Shown piece after piece: positions 40,849-48,569 of a stretch of DNA of 64,000 bases. Both the position numbers and the translations under genes were made by a program. Under the pieces are notes generated by a model. The model was not told the origin of the DNA. It ran no database searches and saw only the letters and a list, made by a program, of their open reading frames with translations. Positions within the stretch are counted from its first letter, which is position 1, and each line of letters begins with the position of its first letter. This stretch comes from JADCCX01 sp031431475 (lineage in GTDB: Bacteria > Pseudomonadota > Alphaproteobacteria > Rhizobiales > Beijerinckiaceae): positions 1-64,000 of the forward strand of contig JANPDL010000027.1 in assembly GCA_031431475.1 (NCBI GenBank), in the 5' to 3' direction.

Positions 40849-41421
40849 TCAAGCCGCCTTCCGCTCAGGCGCGGTGCTTCGTGCGCTGCGGCGGATGACT
40901 GGTGCGCGTGCGCCGGTGGCAATGACAAGGCCATTGGCCTGTGACAGCGCGCCTTCAACAAGCACCAGCCCCAGAAACCGCGAGCGATCCACCGGGCCGG
41001 GCAGCACAAGGTCTTCCGTCATCCCTGCCTCAAAACCGAAACGGCCATAATACGGCGCATCTCCCACAAGAAGCACTGCCTTGTGGCCGCGCAATGTCGC
41101 CTCGGCCAGCGCATGGCGCATCAGCTTCGAGCCCAGCCCCATGCCTTCGTGACTCTTCGCGACAGCCAGCGGCCCCAGCAGAAGCGCCGGAATTCCACCC
41201 GCCGAGATATTCCAGAGGCGCATTGTGCCAACGAGCTTGCCATTTGCCTTCAGTGTAAAGGCCAGGCCATCGGCAGGCAGGCGACCTTCGCGCAGCCGTT
41301 CGGACGTCTTTTTGTGGCGATCTGTGCCAAAGGCGTCGTCGAGCAGGCGCTCGCGCGCTGCGACATCGAAGCGGGTTTCCGCCGCGATGGTCAGGGTGGG
41401 AATGTGGACAGCGCAGTCCAT
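40849..41421 (-). CDS. GNAT-family N-acetyltransferase
   Basis: 190 residues; LLLGPLAVAKSHEGMGLGSKLMRHALAEATLRGHKAVLLVGDAPYYGRFGFEAG is the acetyl-CoA-binding core (motif A and the YYGRFGF motif B of the YhbS-like branch). The substrate is unknown; its place between hss and ornithine decarboxylase raises polyamine or amino-acid acetylation as an idea only. A strong ribosome site (AAAGGAGG) precedes the ATG. Confidence 0.85.
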   Translation of the reverse strand: MDCAVHIPTLTIAAETRFDVAARERLLDDAFGTDRHKKTSERLREGRLPADGLAFTLKANGKLVGTMRLWNISAGGIPALLLGPLAVAKSHEGMGLGSKLMRHALAEATLRGHKAVLLVGDAPYYGRFGFEAGMTEDLVLPGPVDRSRFLGLVLVEGALSQANGLVIATGARAPVIRRSARSTAPERKAA

Positions 41422-41491
41422 GGGAAAGCCTCCTTTGAAGAGGCCCTCGCACCAGCCCTGGGGGGCGGCCGAACGGGAGGGTTGGAGATTG

Positions 41492-41610
41492 CCTTCCCCC
41501 TTGGGGGAAGGTGGCAGGCAAAGCCTGACGGATGAGGGTAAACCCCTGCCGTCGGTGATTAGCCCTCATCCGCCCGCCAAGAGGCGGGCACCTTCTCCCG
41601 AGGGAGAAGG
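41492..41610. repeat. 119-bp mosaic palindromic element, copy C
   Basis: Same order of terminal palindromes as copy A (CCTTCCCCC/GGGGGAAGG at 41492-41511, CCTTCTCCC/GGGAGAAGG at 41591-41610), with internal stems GGCAGGC/GCCTGAC and GCCCGCC/GGCGGGC. It lies 14 bases beyond the ornithine decarboxylase stop and 70 bases before the GNAT start. Confidence 0.9.
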
Positions 41611-41624
41611 GAAACAACAGGCCC

Positions 41625-42755
41625 TCAGATCACGATCTGTCGGAGGCCCGGCATGCCGTTGAAGTCGCGGCTCGAATACGTCGTCGTATAAGCACCGGTT
41701 CCCTCGATAAGCACCTTGTCGCCGATTTCGAGGCTGAAGGGCAGCATGTAGGGCGTCTTCTCGTACATAACATCCACGCTGTCGCAGGTGGGTCCGGCGA
41801 GAACGCAGGGGCCCATCTCCGCATGATCGTGGCGGGTGCGGATCGGATAACGGATTGCCTCGTCCATGGTCTCGGCGAGGCCATGGAACTTGCCGATATC
41901 GAGATAGACCCAGCGCACCTCGTCCTTGTCGGCCTTCTTCGAGACGAGGACGACCTCGCTCTCGATGATGCCGGCATTGCCAACCATGCCACGGCCCGGC
42001 TCGATGATCGTCTCGGGGATGTTGTTGCCGAAGTGCTTGCGAAGCGCCCGGAAGATGGCCGAGCCGTAGCTCTCCACCGCCGGGATCTCCTTGAGGTACT
42101 TGGTTGCAAAACCGCCGCCGAGATTGACCATGGAGAGCGTGATGCCGCGCTCCGCCATTTCGCGGAATATCCAGGCCGAGGACGCAAGTGCGCTGTCCCA
42201 CATCTCAACATTGCGCTGCTGCGAACCGACGTGGAAGGACACGCCGTAAGCCTTGAGGCCAAGGCGATGCGCATGTTCCAGCACGCGCGGGGCCATCTCG
42301 ACCTCGCAGCCGAACTTGCGGGACAGAGGCCATTCAGCGTCCTTGCCATCGCAAAGGATGCGGCAGAACACGCGCGAGCCGGGGGCCACGCGGGCGATCT
42401 TCTCGACCTCGGCTTCGCAATCGACCGCGAAAAGGCTGATGCCCTTATCGAAAGCCTTGGCGATATCGCGCTCCTTCTTGATCGTGTTGCCGAAGGAGAT
42501 GCGGTCAGCCGTGGCACCGGCAGCCAGCACCATCTCGATTTCGCCCACGGAGGCGCAATCGAAGCAGGAGCCGAGCTGCGTCAGCATTTCCAGGATCTGC
42601 GCATCAGGGTTGGCCTTCACGGCGTAGAACACGCGCGTGTCAGGCAAGGCCCTGGCGAAGGACATATAATTGTCGCGCACGATAGATTTGTCGACCACGA
42701 GGATCGGTCCATCTTCACGGCGGTTGCGAAGGAAGTCGCGGATACGGTCGGTCAT
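41625..42755 (-). CDS. odc: Ornithine (lysine) decarboxylase, fold-type III
   Basis: 376 residues, PLP-dependent alanine-racemase-fold decarboxylase. YAVKANPD contains the PLP Lys47; HVGSQ, GGGFA and EPGRG bind phosphate; GPTCDSVDV carries the active-site Cys from the partner subunit; the dimer ending YTTTYSSRDFNG fits. It converts ornithine to putrescine, the substrate of the nearby homospermidine synthase. The ATG at 42755 (GGGGG 8 bases upstream) is preferred over an in-frame TTG at 42770. A long structured leader precedes it. Confidence 0.92.
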   Translation of the reverse strand: MTDRIRDFLRNRREDGPILVVDKSIVRDNYMSFARALPDTRVFYAVKANPDAQILEMLTQLGSCFDCASVGEIEMVLAAGATADRISFGNTIKKERDIAKAFDKGISLFAVDCEAEVEKIARVAPGSRVFCRILCDGKDAEWPLSRKFGCEVEMAPRVLEHAHRLGLKAYGVSFHVGSQQRNVEMWDSALASSAWIFREMAERGITLSMVNLGGGFATKYLKEIPAVESYGSAIFRALRKHFGNNIPETIIEPGRGMVGNAGIIESEVVLVSKKADKDEVRWVYLDIGKFHGLAETMDEAIRYPIRTRHDHAEMGPCVLAGPTCDSVDVMYEKTPYMLPFSLEIGDKVLIEGTGAYTTTYSSRDFNGMPGLRQIVI

Positions 42756-42774
42756 TGTTTTATCCCCCAAGACG

Positions 42775-43130
42775 GCTGCCAGGAGATCATCCTTGGCCCG
42801 CTTCAGAGTGAACCCAGTCGGGTGCTTCGCCGATTACCGCGCATTGTGGAGACGCGCAGCATTCAGATCGCAACCGGTGCTGATTTTCATCAGCGCGAAT
42901 GACGCCGTAAGCGAATGTCTCCCGCAAAGCTTTCGCTTCAAAAGAGGTAACCGCTTTCGATTGGGGGGATATTCCCTCCGCACGGCCGGCAAGATGGACA
43001 AGCCTCTTTAGTTCGCCGGCCTGTGGAGGGGCCGACACGAGTCTAAAAAAGCCCGCTCCGTCGTTGCTTTGAGCTGCGTCACCTGCTTCGGGCAGGGCCG
43101 CCGGTTTTCGCCTCCGGCTGCCGGTCCGCG
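42775..43130 (-). ncRNA. speF leader: speF-type leader RNA upstream of ornithine decarboxylase
   Basis: On the minus strand the region can fold into several stems: CTTTTTTAG with CTAAAGAGG (about 43049-43041 and 43009-43001); inside it GTCGGCC with GGCCGGC around CCTCCACA; AAGCGAA with TTCGCTT (42938-42909); and GCTGAT with ATCAGC closed by a GAAA tetraloop (42894-42879). The core around 42996-43056 agrees with what I remember of the speF motif, described upstream of ornithine decarboxylase genes in alphaproteobacteria; its ligand and mechanism are not known to me. Exact ends are estimates. Confidence 0.65.
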
Positions 43131-43167
43131 ACATGTTCAGCGATGGAAGTTTCCATCAAAACATGTC
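43130..43167. repeat. Nested inverted repeat at the head of the odc leader
   Basis: Outer arms GACATGTT (43130-43137) and AACATGTC (43160-43167) enclose inner arms GATGGAA (43142-43148) and TTCCATC (43151-43157); all pairs are perfect. On the minus strand the outer arm overlaps TTGACA (43169-43164). It could be an operator or the first hairpin of the leader. Confidence 0.7.
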
Positions 43168-43444
43168 AAGCACTGTTGGCGTTTTTCCGGCCTCTTGTCC
43201 GGAGATCCACCGACCGGCACGCAACCACAGGCACGTGCGAAATTGGGCAAGCGGAGAAATACTACACTTCCCCCCCATTGCAAGCGGAAATGACCCTCCA
43301 TGGTGAATTTCCGGCATTAATTTTACGCAATGTGCAACCTTTCTGAACGTCTGTTTATCAAGCCGCTGAAATTCCGTGACTTTTTGCCTTGACGCCGCCT
43401 GAATTCAGCGGAAAGACAGCGGCGTTTTCGAGGGTTCACGGCTC
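43168..43444. other. Gap between the odc leader and opgG
   Basis: No gene is visible. It must hold the promoter of opgG and probably that of odc. Close to opgG, TTGACG (43389-43394) is followed by ACGCCGC and GCGGCGT arms (43392-43398, 43419-43425) with TTTT after, so a hairpin would form 20 bases before the opgG ATG; CTGAATTCAG lies in its loop. This may be an operator or attenuator. Confidence 0.4.
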
Positions 43445-45037
43445 ATGGACAGACGTCAGTTGCTGGGTGGCGCGGCAAGCACGGTTTTGCTGCTGGCACA
43501 TGATGCCGCGAAAGCCCAGAATCGCACCCAGCAAGCTCCTCCTGCACAGGCCCCGGCAGCGGCTGCACCCGCACCGCAACCACGCTTCAGCTTCGATGAC
43601 GTGATCAAACGGGCGCGCAATATGGCAGCACAGCCGCATGAAGCGCCCCATCCCCTGCCTGATCCGCTAGCGAAGCTGGATTTTGATGCCTGGCGCGACA
43701 TCCGATTCCGCCCGGAACGTGCTCTGTTGCAGGGGCAAGGCAGCAACTTTCGCCTGCAGACATTCCATCCCGGATTCATCCATACAAAGCCTGTCACCAT
43801 CAACCTGATCCGGGAGGGTGTTCCCGCGCCCATTCCCTATGCGGCCAACCTTTTCGACTACGGCCGCACAAAGTTCGAGCGGCCGTTACCGGTCAACACC
43901 GGATTTGCAGGGTTCCGGCTGCATTATCCGCTAAATGAACCGAAGGTACACGATGAGCTGATCTCGTTCCTGGGCGCTTCCTATTTCCGCTTTCTCGGCG
44001 AGGGCCAGAAATACGGGCTTTCAGCGCGCGGCCTCACGATCGGCGTCGGCGCGAAGGAGACAGAGGAATTTCCGCTGTTCCGCGAGTTCTGGCTTGAGCA
44101 ACCGGAGGCAGGTGGCGACCGTGCCGTGATCTATGCGCTTCTCGATAGCGAGAGCGCAACCGGCGCTTATCGTTTCGATATCTATGCCTCAAAGGAAACC
44201 GTGATTGAAGTGACAGCCATGGTTTTTGCCCGCAAGCGCATCGAGCGGCTGGGCCTGGCACCGCTGACCTCGATGTTCTTCACGGGCGAGAATGACCGGC
44301 GCTACGCGGATGATTTCCGGCCTGAACTGCATGATTCGGACGGATTGCTCATCCATACGGGTGCGGGCGAATGGATCTGGCGTCCCCTGCGCAATCCAAC
44401 CCGCATCGAGGCTGCAGCCTTTATGGATATGAACATCCGCGGCTTTGGCCTTATGCAACGCGATCGCAACTTCGAACATTACCAGGATCTGGACCTGAAC
44501 TATGAACTCCGCCCGAGCTACTGGGTGGAGCCACTGGAGGGCTGGGGCGAGGGCAAGATCGAGCTTTTCGAGATTCCGACCTCGGACGAGACCAATGACA
44601 ATATCGTGGCGCAATGGGCACCGATGCAGGCCCTGGAGCCCGGCCAGAACCGGACATGGCGCTACAAGATCACTTCAACGATGGATGAGGGCGAGATCAC
44701 GCCCGGCGGCATCGCGCGCAACACCTACCGCACCAAGCCCAAGGCACTGGGCTCAGCAGAGCCTGTGACACCAACGATGACACGCTTCATCATCGATTTC
44801 ACCGACGGGCAATTGCCGTTCTTCACCAAAGCCCCGGACCAAGTGCAGGTTGTACCGTCGATCTCGGCGGGCCGGATCGTGCGGACGTTCCTGGTGCCCA
44901 ATCCTCAGACCGGTGGTTTCCGGGCAGGTATCGATGTCGATGTGCCAATAGGCCAGTCCGCTGATATCCGGGCGTTTCTGCGCGTCGGCAACAAGGCGCT
45001 CACGGAGACTTGGACATACCCGTGGCGGCCTGAATGA
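43445..45037 (+). CDS. opgG: Periplasmic glucan biosynthesis protein MdoG/OpgG
   Basis: 530 residues. The N-terminus MDRRQLLGGAASTVLLL is a Tat-like signal (RRQ), followed by a Pro/Ala/Gln-rich linker and the MdoG domain: FSFDDVIKRARNMA, YRFDIYASKETVIEVTAMVFAR, LAPLTSMFFTGEN, FGLMQRDRNFEHYQDLDLNYELRPSYWVEPLEGWGEGKIELFEIPTSDETNDNIVAQW. It shapes osmoregulated periplasmic glucans in the periplasm. OpgH, the synthase, is not in the window. The Tat start and length fit the OpgD/OpgG branch. Confidence 0.92.
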   Translation: MDRRQLLGGAASTVLLLAHDAAKAQNRTQQAPPAQAPAAAAPAPQPRFSFDDVIKRARNMAAQPHEAPHPLPDPLAKLDFDAWRDIRFRPERALLQGQGSNFRLQTFHPGFIHTKPVTINLIREGVPAPIPYAANLFDYGRTKFERPLPVNTGFAGFRLHYPLNEPKVHDELISFLGASYFRFLGEGQKYGLSARGLTIGVGAKETEEFPLFREFWLEQPEAGGDRAVIYALLDSESATGAYRFDIYASKETVIEVTAMVFARKRIERLGLAPLTSMFFTGENDRRYADDFRPELHDSDGLLIHTGAGEWIWRPLRNPTRIEAAAFMDMNIRGFGLMQRDRNFEHYQDLDLNYELRPSYWVEPLEGWGEGKIELFEIPTSDETNDNIVAQWAPMQALEPGQNRTWRYKITSTMDEGEITPGGIARNTYRTKPKALGSAEPVTPTMTRFIIDFTDGQLPFFTKAPDQVQVVPSISAGRIVRTFLVPNPQTGGFRAGIDVDVPIGQSADIRAFLRVGNKALTETWTYPWRPE

Positions 45038-45049
45038 CGGGGAGGCACG

Positions 45050-45334
45050 GTGGTTGAAAATGCCAAGGTGATCGAGGAGAGTAAAATCCGACTCGACAAG
45101 TGGCTCTGGTTTGCCCGTGTCGTGAAGACCCGAAGTATCGCGCAGGGCCTCGCCAGTTCCGGCCATGTCAGGATCAACGGGCAGAGGGCCGAGAGCGCAT
45201 CAAAAGCCATTCGCGTCGGCGATGTATTGACGATTGCGCTGCCATCACGGGTGCGGGTGCTGAAGGTTCTGGATGTGGCAGAAAGGCGGGGTCCAGCCAG
45301 CGACGCGATGACACTCTATCAGGAACTGGGCTGA
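45050..45334 (+). CDS. S4-domain RNA-binding protein, Hsp15-like
   Basis: 94 residues: IRLDKWLWFARVVKTRSIAQGLASSGHVRINGQRAESASKAIRVGDVLTIALPSRVRVLKVL, a single S4 domain as in HslR/Hsp15, which rescues stalled 50S subunits carrying nascent chains. A GTG start has GGGGAGG 5 bases upstream. It follows opgG by 12 bases. In many alphaproteobacteria this gene lies beside a helicase and ferredoxin gene, not here. Confidence 0.87.
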   Translation: MVENAKVIEESKIRLDKWLWFARVVKTRSIAQGLASSGHVRINGQRAESASKAIRVGDVLTIALPSRVRVLKVLDVAERRGPASDAMTLYQELG

Positions 45335-45367
45335 CAGAATGGCCTCAACGTCCTAACAGAACAGTCA

Positions 45368-46429
45368 ATGCTCATGCGCTCTCCTGTTTTCCAACTGGCT
45401 TCGATCCAGATTCTGCGCGCTGTCGCTGCCCTCGCGATTGTCCTGCATCACGGCACGCATGAAGCGCATCAGGCGGCGCAGAAGACTGGCGGCTCCTTTG
45501 CATGGCAGTTCGTGCTGCCACTGGAAGCCGGGGTGGATCTTTTCTTCGTGATCTCCGGCTTTGTGATGGTGTTTGCCTCGCGGGATTTGTTTGGCTCCAG
45601 GGATGCAATCATCCCTTTCCTGCGTCGAAGGCTGGCCAGGATCGCGCCGATCTACTGGCTGACGACGCTGCTTTTCCTGGCGCTGTCCTTCAGCGGCATT
45701 TCCCCGTTGGGCCGCTCACCTGCATCACTGGATGAGATCGCAGCAACCTTCCTTTTTCTGCCTTACCTGCGGCCCGATGGGTATCTGCAACCCGTCTATG
45801 GTCTCGGCTGGACGCTGAACTACGAGATGTTTTTCTATCTGCTGTTCGCGCTTGCACTGCCTTGGCCTCGTGAAAGGGCGGTGCCCCTCGTTGTCATTGT
45901 TTTGATGCTGTTGGTGGGCGCAGGGCAGATCATACCCGCCAGCATGACAGCGCCGTATTTCTGGACGCGCCCGATCATTCTCGAATTTGGCTTCGGCATG
46001 ATCATCGGTCATATGGCGCTGTCCGGTGTCAGGCCTTCGCGCACGACGGCAACGCTTCTGGGCATCGTCTCACTGGCATGGTTTGCGCTGGGAATACTCA
46101 GCCCGAAGCTCTTTCCGGATCGCGCCCTGCTTTACGGCCTGCCCTCTGCGCTGCTGGTAATTGCTGCCCTCGCGTTCCAGGGTGATGGACAAAGCAATCC
46201 CGCGATCCGCCTGCTGACCCGATTGGGAGATGCCTCTTATGCGCTCTACCTGCTGCATCCCTTTATTCTGCGTGGCCTGGCCGTTATCGCTGGAGGAATG
46301 CTCACGGCAATCTCACCTCTGCTGTTCCTGATTCTGGGCGTGACACTGTCCTGCATCGCCGCCATGATCGTCTGGCGCTGGTTTGAAAAACCAGTGACAA
46401 GAGCCTTGCAAGGGCCGAAACTCAGCTGA
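45368..46429 (+). CDS. Acyltransferase-3 family membrane protein (OafA/ExoZ-like)
   Basis: 353 residues, about ten membrane helices. FQLASIQILRAVAALAIVLHHGTHEA carries the R-x10-H motif of the family, LEAGVDLFFVISGFVM is the second signature, and GDASYALYLLHPFIL comes near the end. It transfers acyl groups to exported polysaccharides or lipids. Following opgG, glucan decoration is a reasonable guess, not shown. Confidence 0.88.
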   Translation: MLMRSPVFQLASIQILRAVAALAIVLHHGTHEAHQAAQKTGGSFAWQFVLPLEAGVDLFFVISGFVMVFASRDLFGSRDAIIPFLRRRLARIAPIYWLTTLLFLALSFSGISPLGRSPASLDEIAATFLFLPYLRPDGYLQPVYGLGWTLNYEMFFYLLFALALPWPRERAVPLVVIVLMLLVGAGQIIPASMTAPYFWTRPIILEFGFGMIIGHMALSGVRPSRTTATLLGIVSLAWFALGILSPKLFPDRALLYGLPSALLVIAALAFQGDGQSNPAIRLLTRLGDASYALYLLHPFILRGLAVIAGGMLTAISPLLFLILGVTLSCIAAMIVWRWFEKPVTRALQGPKLS

Positions 46430-46445
46430 TCCCGGGAGGATGCCC

Positions 46446-47918
46446 ATGAACAAACCTGCTGCTCTCGCTTCAGGCCTGAAACTCCATCGCAACATCATCA
46501 ATGGCATATCACAAGAAGCTGCGGATAGTCGCACACTCGACTGCCTTTGCCCGTCGGACGGCCTGCCCTTTGCCGCTATCCCGCGCTCTGGAAAGACCGA
46601 TATCGATGCCGCCGTCAGCGCCGCACGTGCCGCATTCGAGGCCGGTCCATGGGGCAGGCTGACCGCGACGGAACGCGGTCGTCTGCTGGTAAAACTCGGC
46701 GAGGCAATTCTGGCCCACCATGAGGAACTGGCGCAGGTAGAAGCACAGGATTGCGGCAAGCCGCTGAAACAGGCCCACGCCGACATGACGGCGGCGGCGC
46801 GCTATTTCGAGTTCTACGGCACCTCAGCCGACAAGGTGCATGGCGAGACGATCCCGTTCCTCAACGGCTATACCGTCGCCATCGTGCGCGATCCGCATGG
46901 CGTCACGGGTCATATCGTGCCGTGGAATTATCCCGCACAGATTTTCGGGCGTTCGGTGGCGGCGTCGCTGGCCTGCGGCAACACCTGCGTGGTGAAGCCT
47001 GCGGAGGATGCCTGCCTGTCGCTGATCCGCATCACGGAACTAGCACTGGAAGTCGGCTTTCCGCCGGGCGTGCTCAACATCGTTGCTGGCTTGGGCAGCG
47101 AGGCTGGCGCGGCACTGGCCGAACATCCCGGCATCGACTTCATGTCCTTCACCGGGTCGCCAGAGACCGGCACGCTGATCCAGCAGGCGGCGGCCCGCAA
47201 CCACATTGGCTGCACGCTGGAGCTTGGCGGCAAATCTCCGCAGGTGATTTTCGCGGATGCGGATATGGAAGCCGCGCTGCCGGTGCTGATCAACGCCATC
47301 ATCCAGAACGGCGGGCAGACATGCTCCGCCGGATCGCGCGTGTTGATCGAGCAGAGTGCCTACGATGCGCTGGTGCCTGCACTGGCCGAGCGCTTCAGCC
47401 GGATCGCCGTTGGCTGCCACAGCGATGACCGCGATATGGGCGCCATGATCAACCGCAAGCAGCAACAGCGTGTGGAGATGTTCACCGCTCGCGCCCGCGA
47501 ACAGGGCGTGCCAGTGCTGGCGGAGGTGACGCTTCCGGCGGATTTGCCCTCTGGCGGATACTACGCTGCGCCCGCGCTCTTCGGACCCGTGCCCCGCGCC
47601 AACAACCTCGCCATGGACGAGGTTTTCGGGCCGGTGCTGTCGGTTATCCCCTTCAAGGACGAGGCGGATGCCGTATCGCTCGCCAATGGCACACCTTACG
47701 GGCTGGTCGCGGGAATCTGGACGAAGGATGCCAAGCGCTCGATGCGGCTCGCCCGCGCCATGCGCTGCGGACAGGTGTTTGTGAACGGGTATGGTGCAGG
47801 TGGCGGCATCGAGCTGCCGTTCGGTGGCGTCAAGAAATCCGGCCATGGCCGCGAGAAGGGCTTCGAGGCGCTATACGAGTTCTCGGCTTCCAAAACCATC
47901 GTCATCAACCACGGGTAG
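46446..47918 (+). CDS. NAD(P)-dependent aldehyde dehydrogenase
   Basis: 490 residues. LELGGKSPQ holds the general-base Glu (about 258), GGQTCSAGSR the catalytic Cys (about 292), and NPYxxP-type sequence VPWNYPAQI the fold motif. It ends with the KKSGHGREKGFEALYEFSASKTIVI pattern of betaine/aminobutyraldehyde-type enzymes. GGGAGG is 8 bases before the ATG at 46446; the ATG at 46440 is too close to it. Substrate unknown; the SDR gene downstream (48570) may be functionally linked across the higBA pair. Confidence 0.9.
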   Translation: MNKPAALASGLKLHRNIINGISQEAADSRTLDCLCPSDGLPFAAIPRSGKTDIDAAVSAARAAFEAGPWGRLTATERGRLLVKLGEAILAHHEELAQVEAQDCGKPLKQAHADMTAAARYFEFYGTSADKVHGETIPFLNGYTVAIVRDPHGVTGHIVPWNYPAQIFGRSVAASLACGNTCVVKPAEDACLSLIRITELALEVGFPPGVLNIVAGLGSEAGAALAEHPGIDFMSFTGSPETGTLIQQAAARNHIGCTLELGGKSPQVIFADADMEAALPVLINAIIQNGGQTCSAGSRVLIEQSAYDALVPALAERFSRIAVGCHSDDRDMGAMINRKQQQRVEMFTARAREQGVPVLAEVTLPADLPSGGYYAAPALFGPVPRANNLAMDEVFGPVLSVIPFKDEADAVSLANGTPYGLVAGIWTKDAKRSMRLARAMRCGQVFVNGYGAGGGIELPFGGVKKSGHGREKGFEALYEFSASKTIVINHG

Positions 47919-47946
47919 GCGCGATGCTGGCCTTTGGTATCGTGAC

Positions 47947-48228
47947 ATGATACGTTCCTTCAAAACGCGGCTGACGAAAGCACTTTACGACGGTTCAAAA
48001 CCTAAAGGTGTTGCGCGTGACCTGATGATTGTAGCGCGGCGAAAACTGGGGGTTCTCGATTCCTGTATCAACCTCGACACTCTTCGCAGCCCGTCAGGCA
48101 ATCGCCTTGAGAAGCTGAAAGGAGATCGGCAAGGCCAATGGTCGATCCGTGTCAACGATCAATGGCGCATATGTTTCAATTGGGACGAACGAGGTCCGTA
48201 TGATGTCGAATTCTGCGACTATCACTGA
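47947..48228 (+). CDS. higB: HigB-type RelE-family toxin
   Basis: 93 residues: MIRSFKTRLTKALYDGSKPKG at the start, LDTLRSPSGNRLEKLKGDRQGQWSIRVNDQWRICFNW in the core and DVEFCDYH at the end, the HigB pattern. It cleaves mRNA at the ribosome. Toxin precedes antitoxin as in hig loci. The start ATG is 28 bases after the aldehyde dehydrogenase stop. Confidence 0.92.
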   Translation: MIRSFKTRLTKALYDGSKPKGVARDLMIVARRKLGVLDSCINLDTLRSPSGNRLEKLKGDRQGQWSIRVNDQWRICFNWDERGPYDVEFCDYH

Positions 48229-48553
48229 TGACGATATCGATATTGAAGAGCAGTTGCCGCCACTTCATGCGGGAGAGGTCCTGCGCGAAGAGTTCATGGT
48301 GCCACTTCACCTGTCCTCCTACTCACTAGCCCAGGCCCTCCACGTCCCGCGCACTCGGATCGAACGCATCGTGCGCGAGGAAAGCCCAATAACAACAGAC
48401 ACCGCACTTCGGCTCGGCAAATACTTTAATACCGGACCCGAGTTCTGGATGAACCTTCAGAAACGCTATGAACTGGAATGCGCCAGGCTGAACCCTGATC
48501 CGTCGATAAATATGATCGAAGTTAGACCAAACCCACCTCTCGCTGCTGAATAA
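48200..48553 (+). CDS. higA: HigA-type antitoxin, helix-turn-helix
   Basis: 117-118 residues. LPPLHAGEVLREEFMVPLHLSSYSLAQALHVPRTRIERIVREESPITTDTALRLGKYFNTGPEFWMNLQKRYELE is the XRE-like HigA domain. The ATG at 48200 (or 48203; ATGATG) has GAGG upstream and overlaps the higB end by 29 bases. It neutralises HigB and represses the operon. Confidence 0.92.
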   Translation: MMSNSATITDDDIDIEEQLPPLHAGEVLREEFMVPLHLSSYSLAQALHVPRTRIERIVREESPITTDTALRLGKYFNTGPEFWMNLQKRYELECARLNPDPSINMIEVRPNPPLAAE

Positions 48554-48569
48554 ACAAGGAAAGAATTCC

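Noticed and set aside
42787..43134. 115-codon minus-strand frame inside the odc leader
   Set aside because: It crosses the stems of the presumed speF RNA and has no recognisable family. A coding role cannot be excluded, but RNA structure explains the conservation-like features better.
43164..43169. TTGACA as the odc promoter -35
   Set aside because: No acceptable -10 is found 16-18 bases downstream; it is kept only as part of the nested palindrome.
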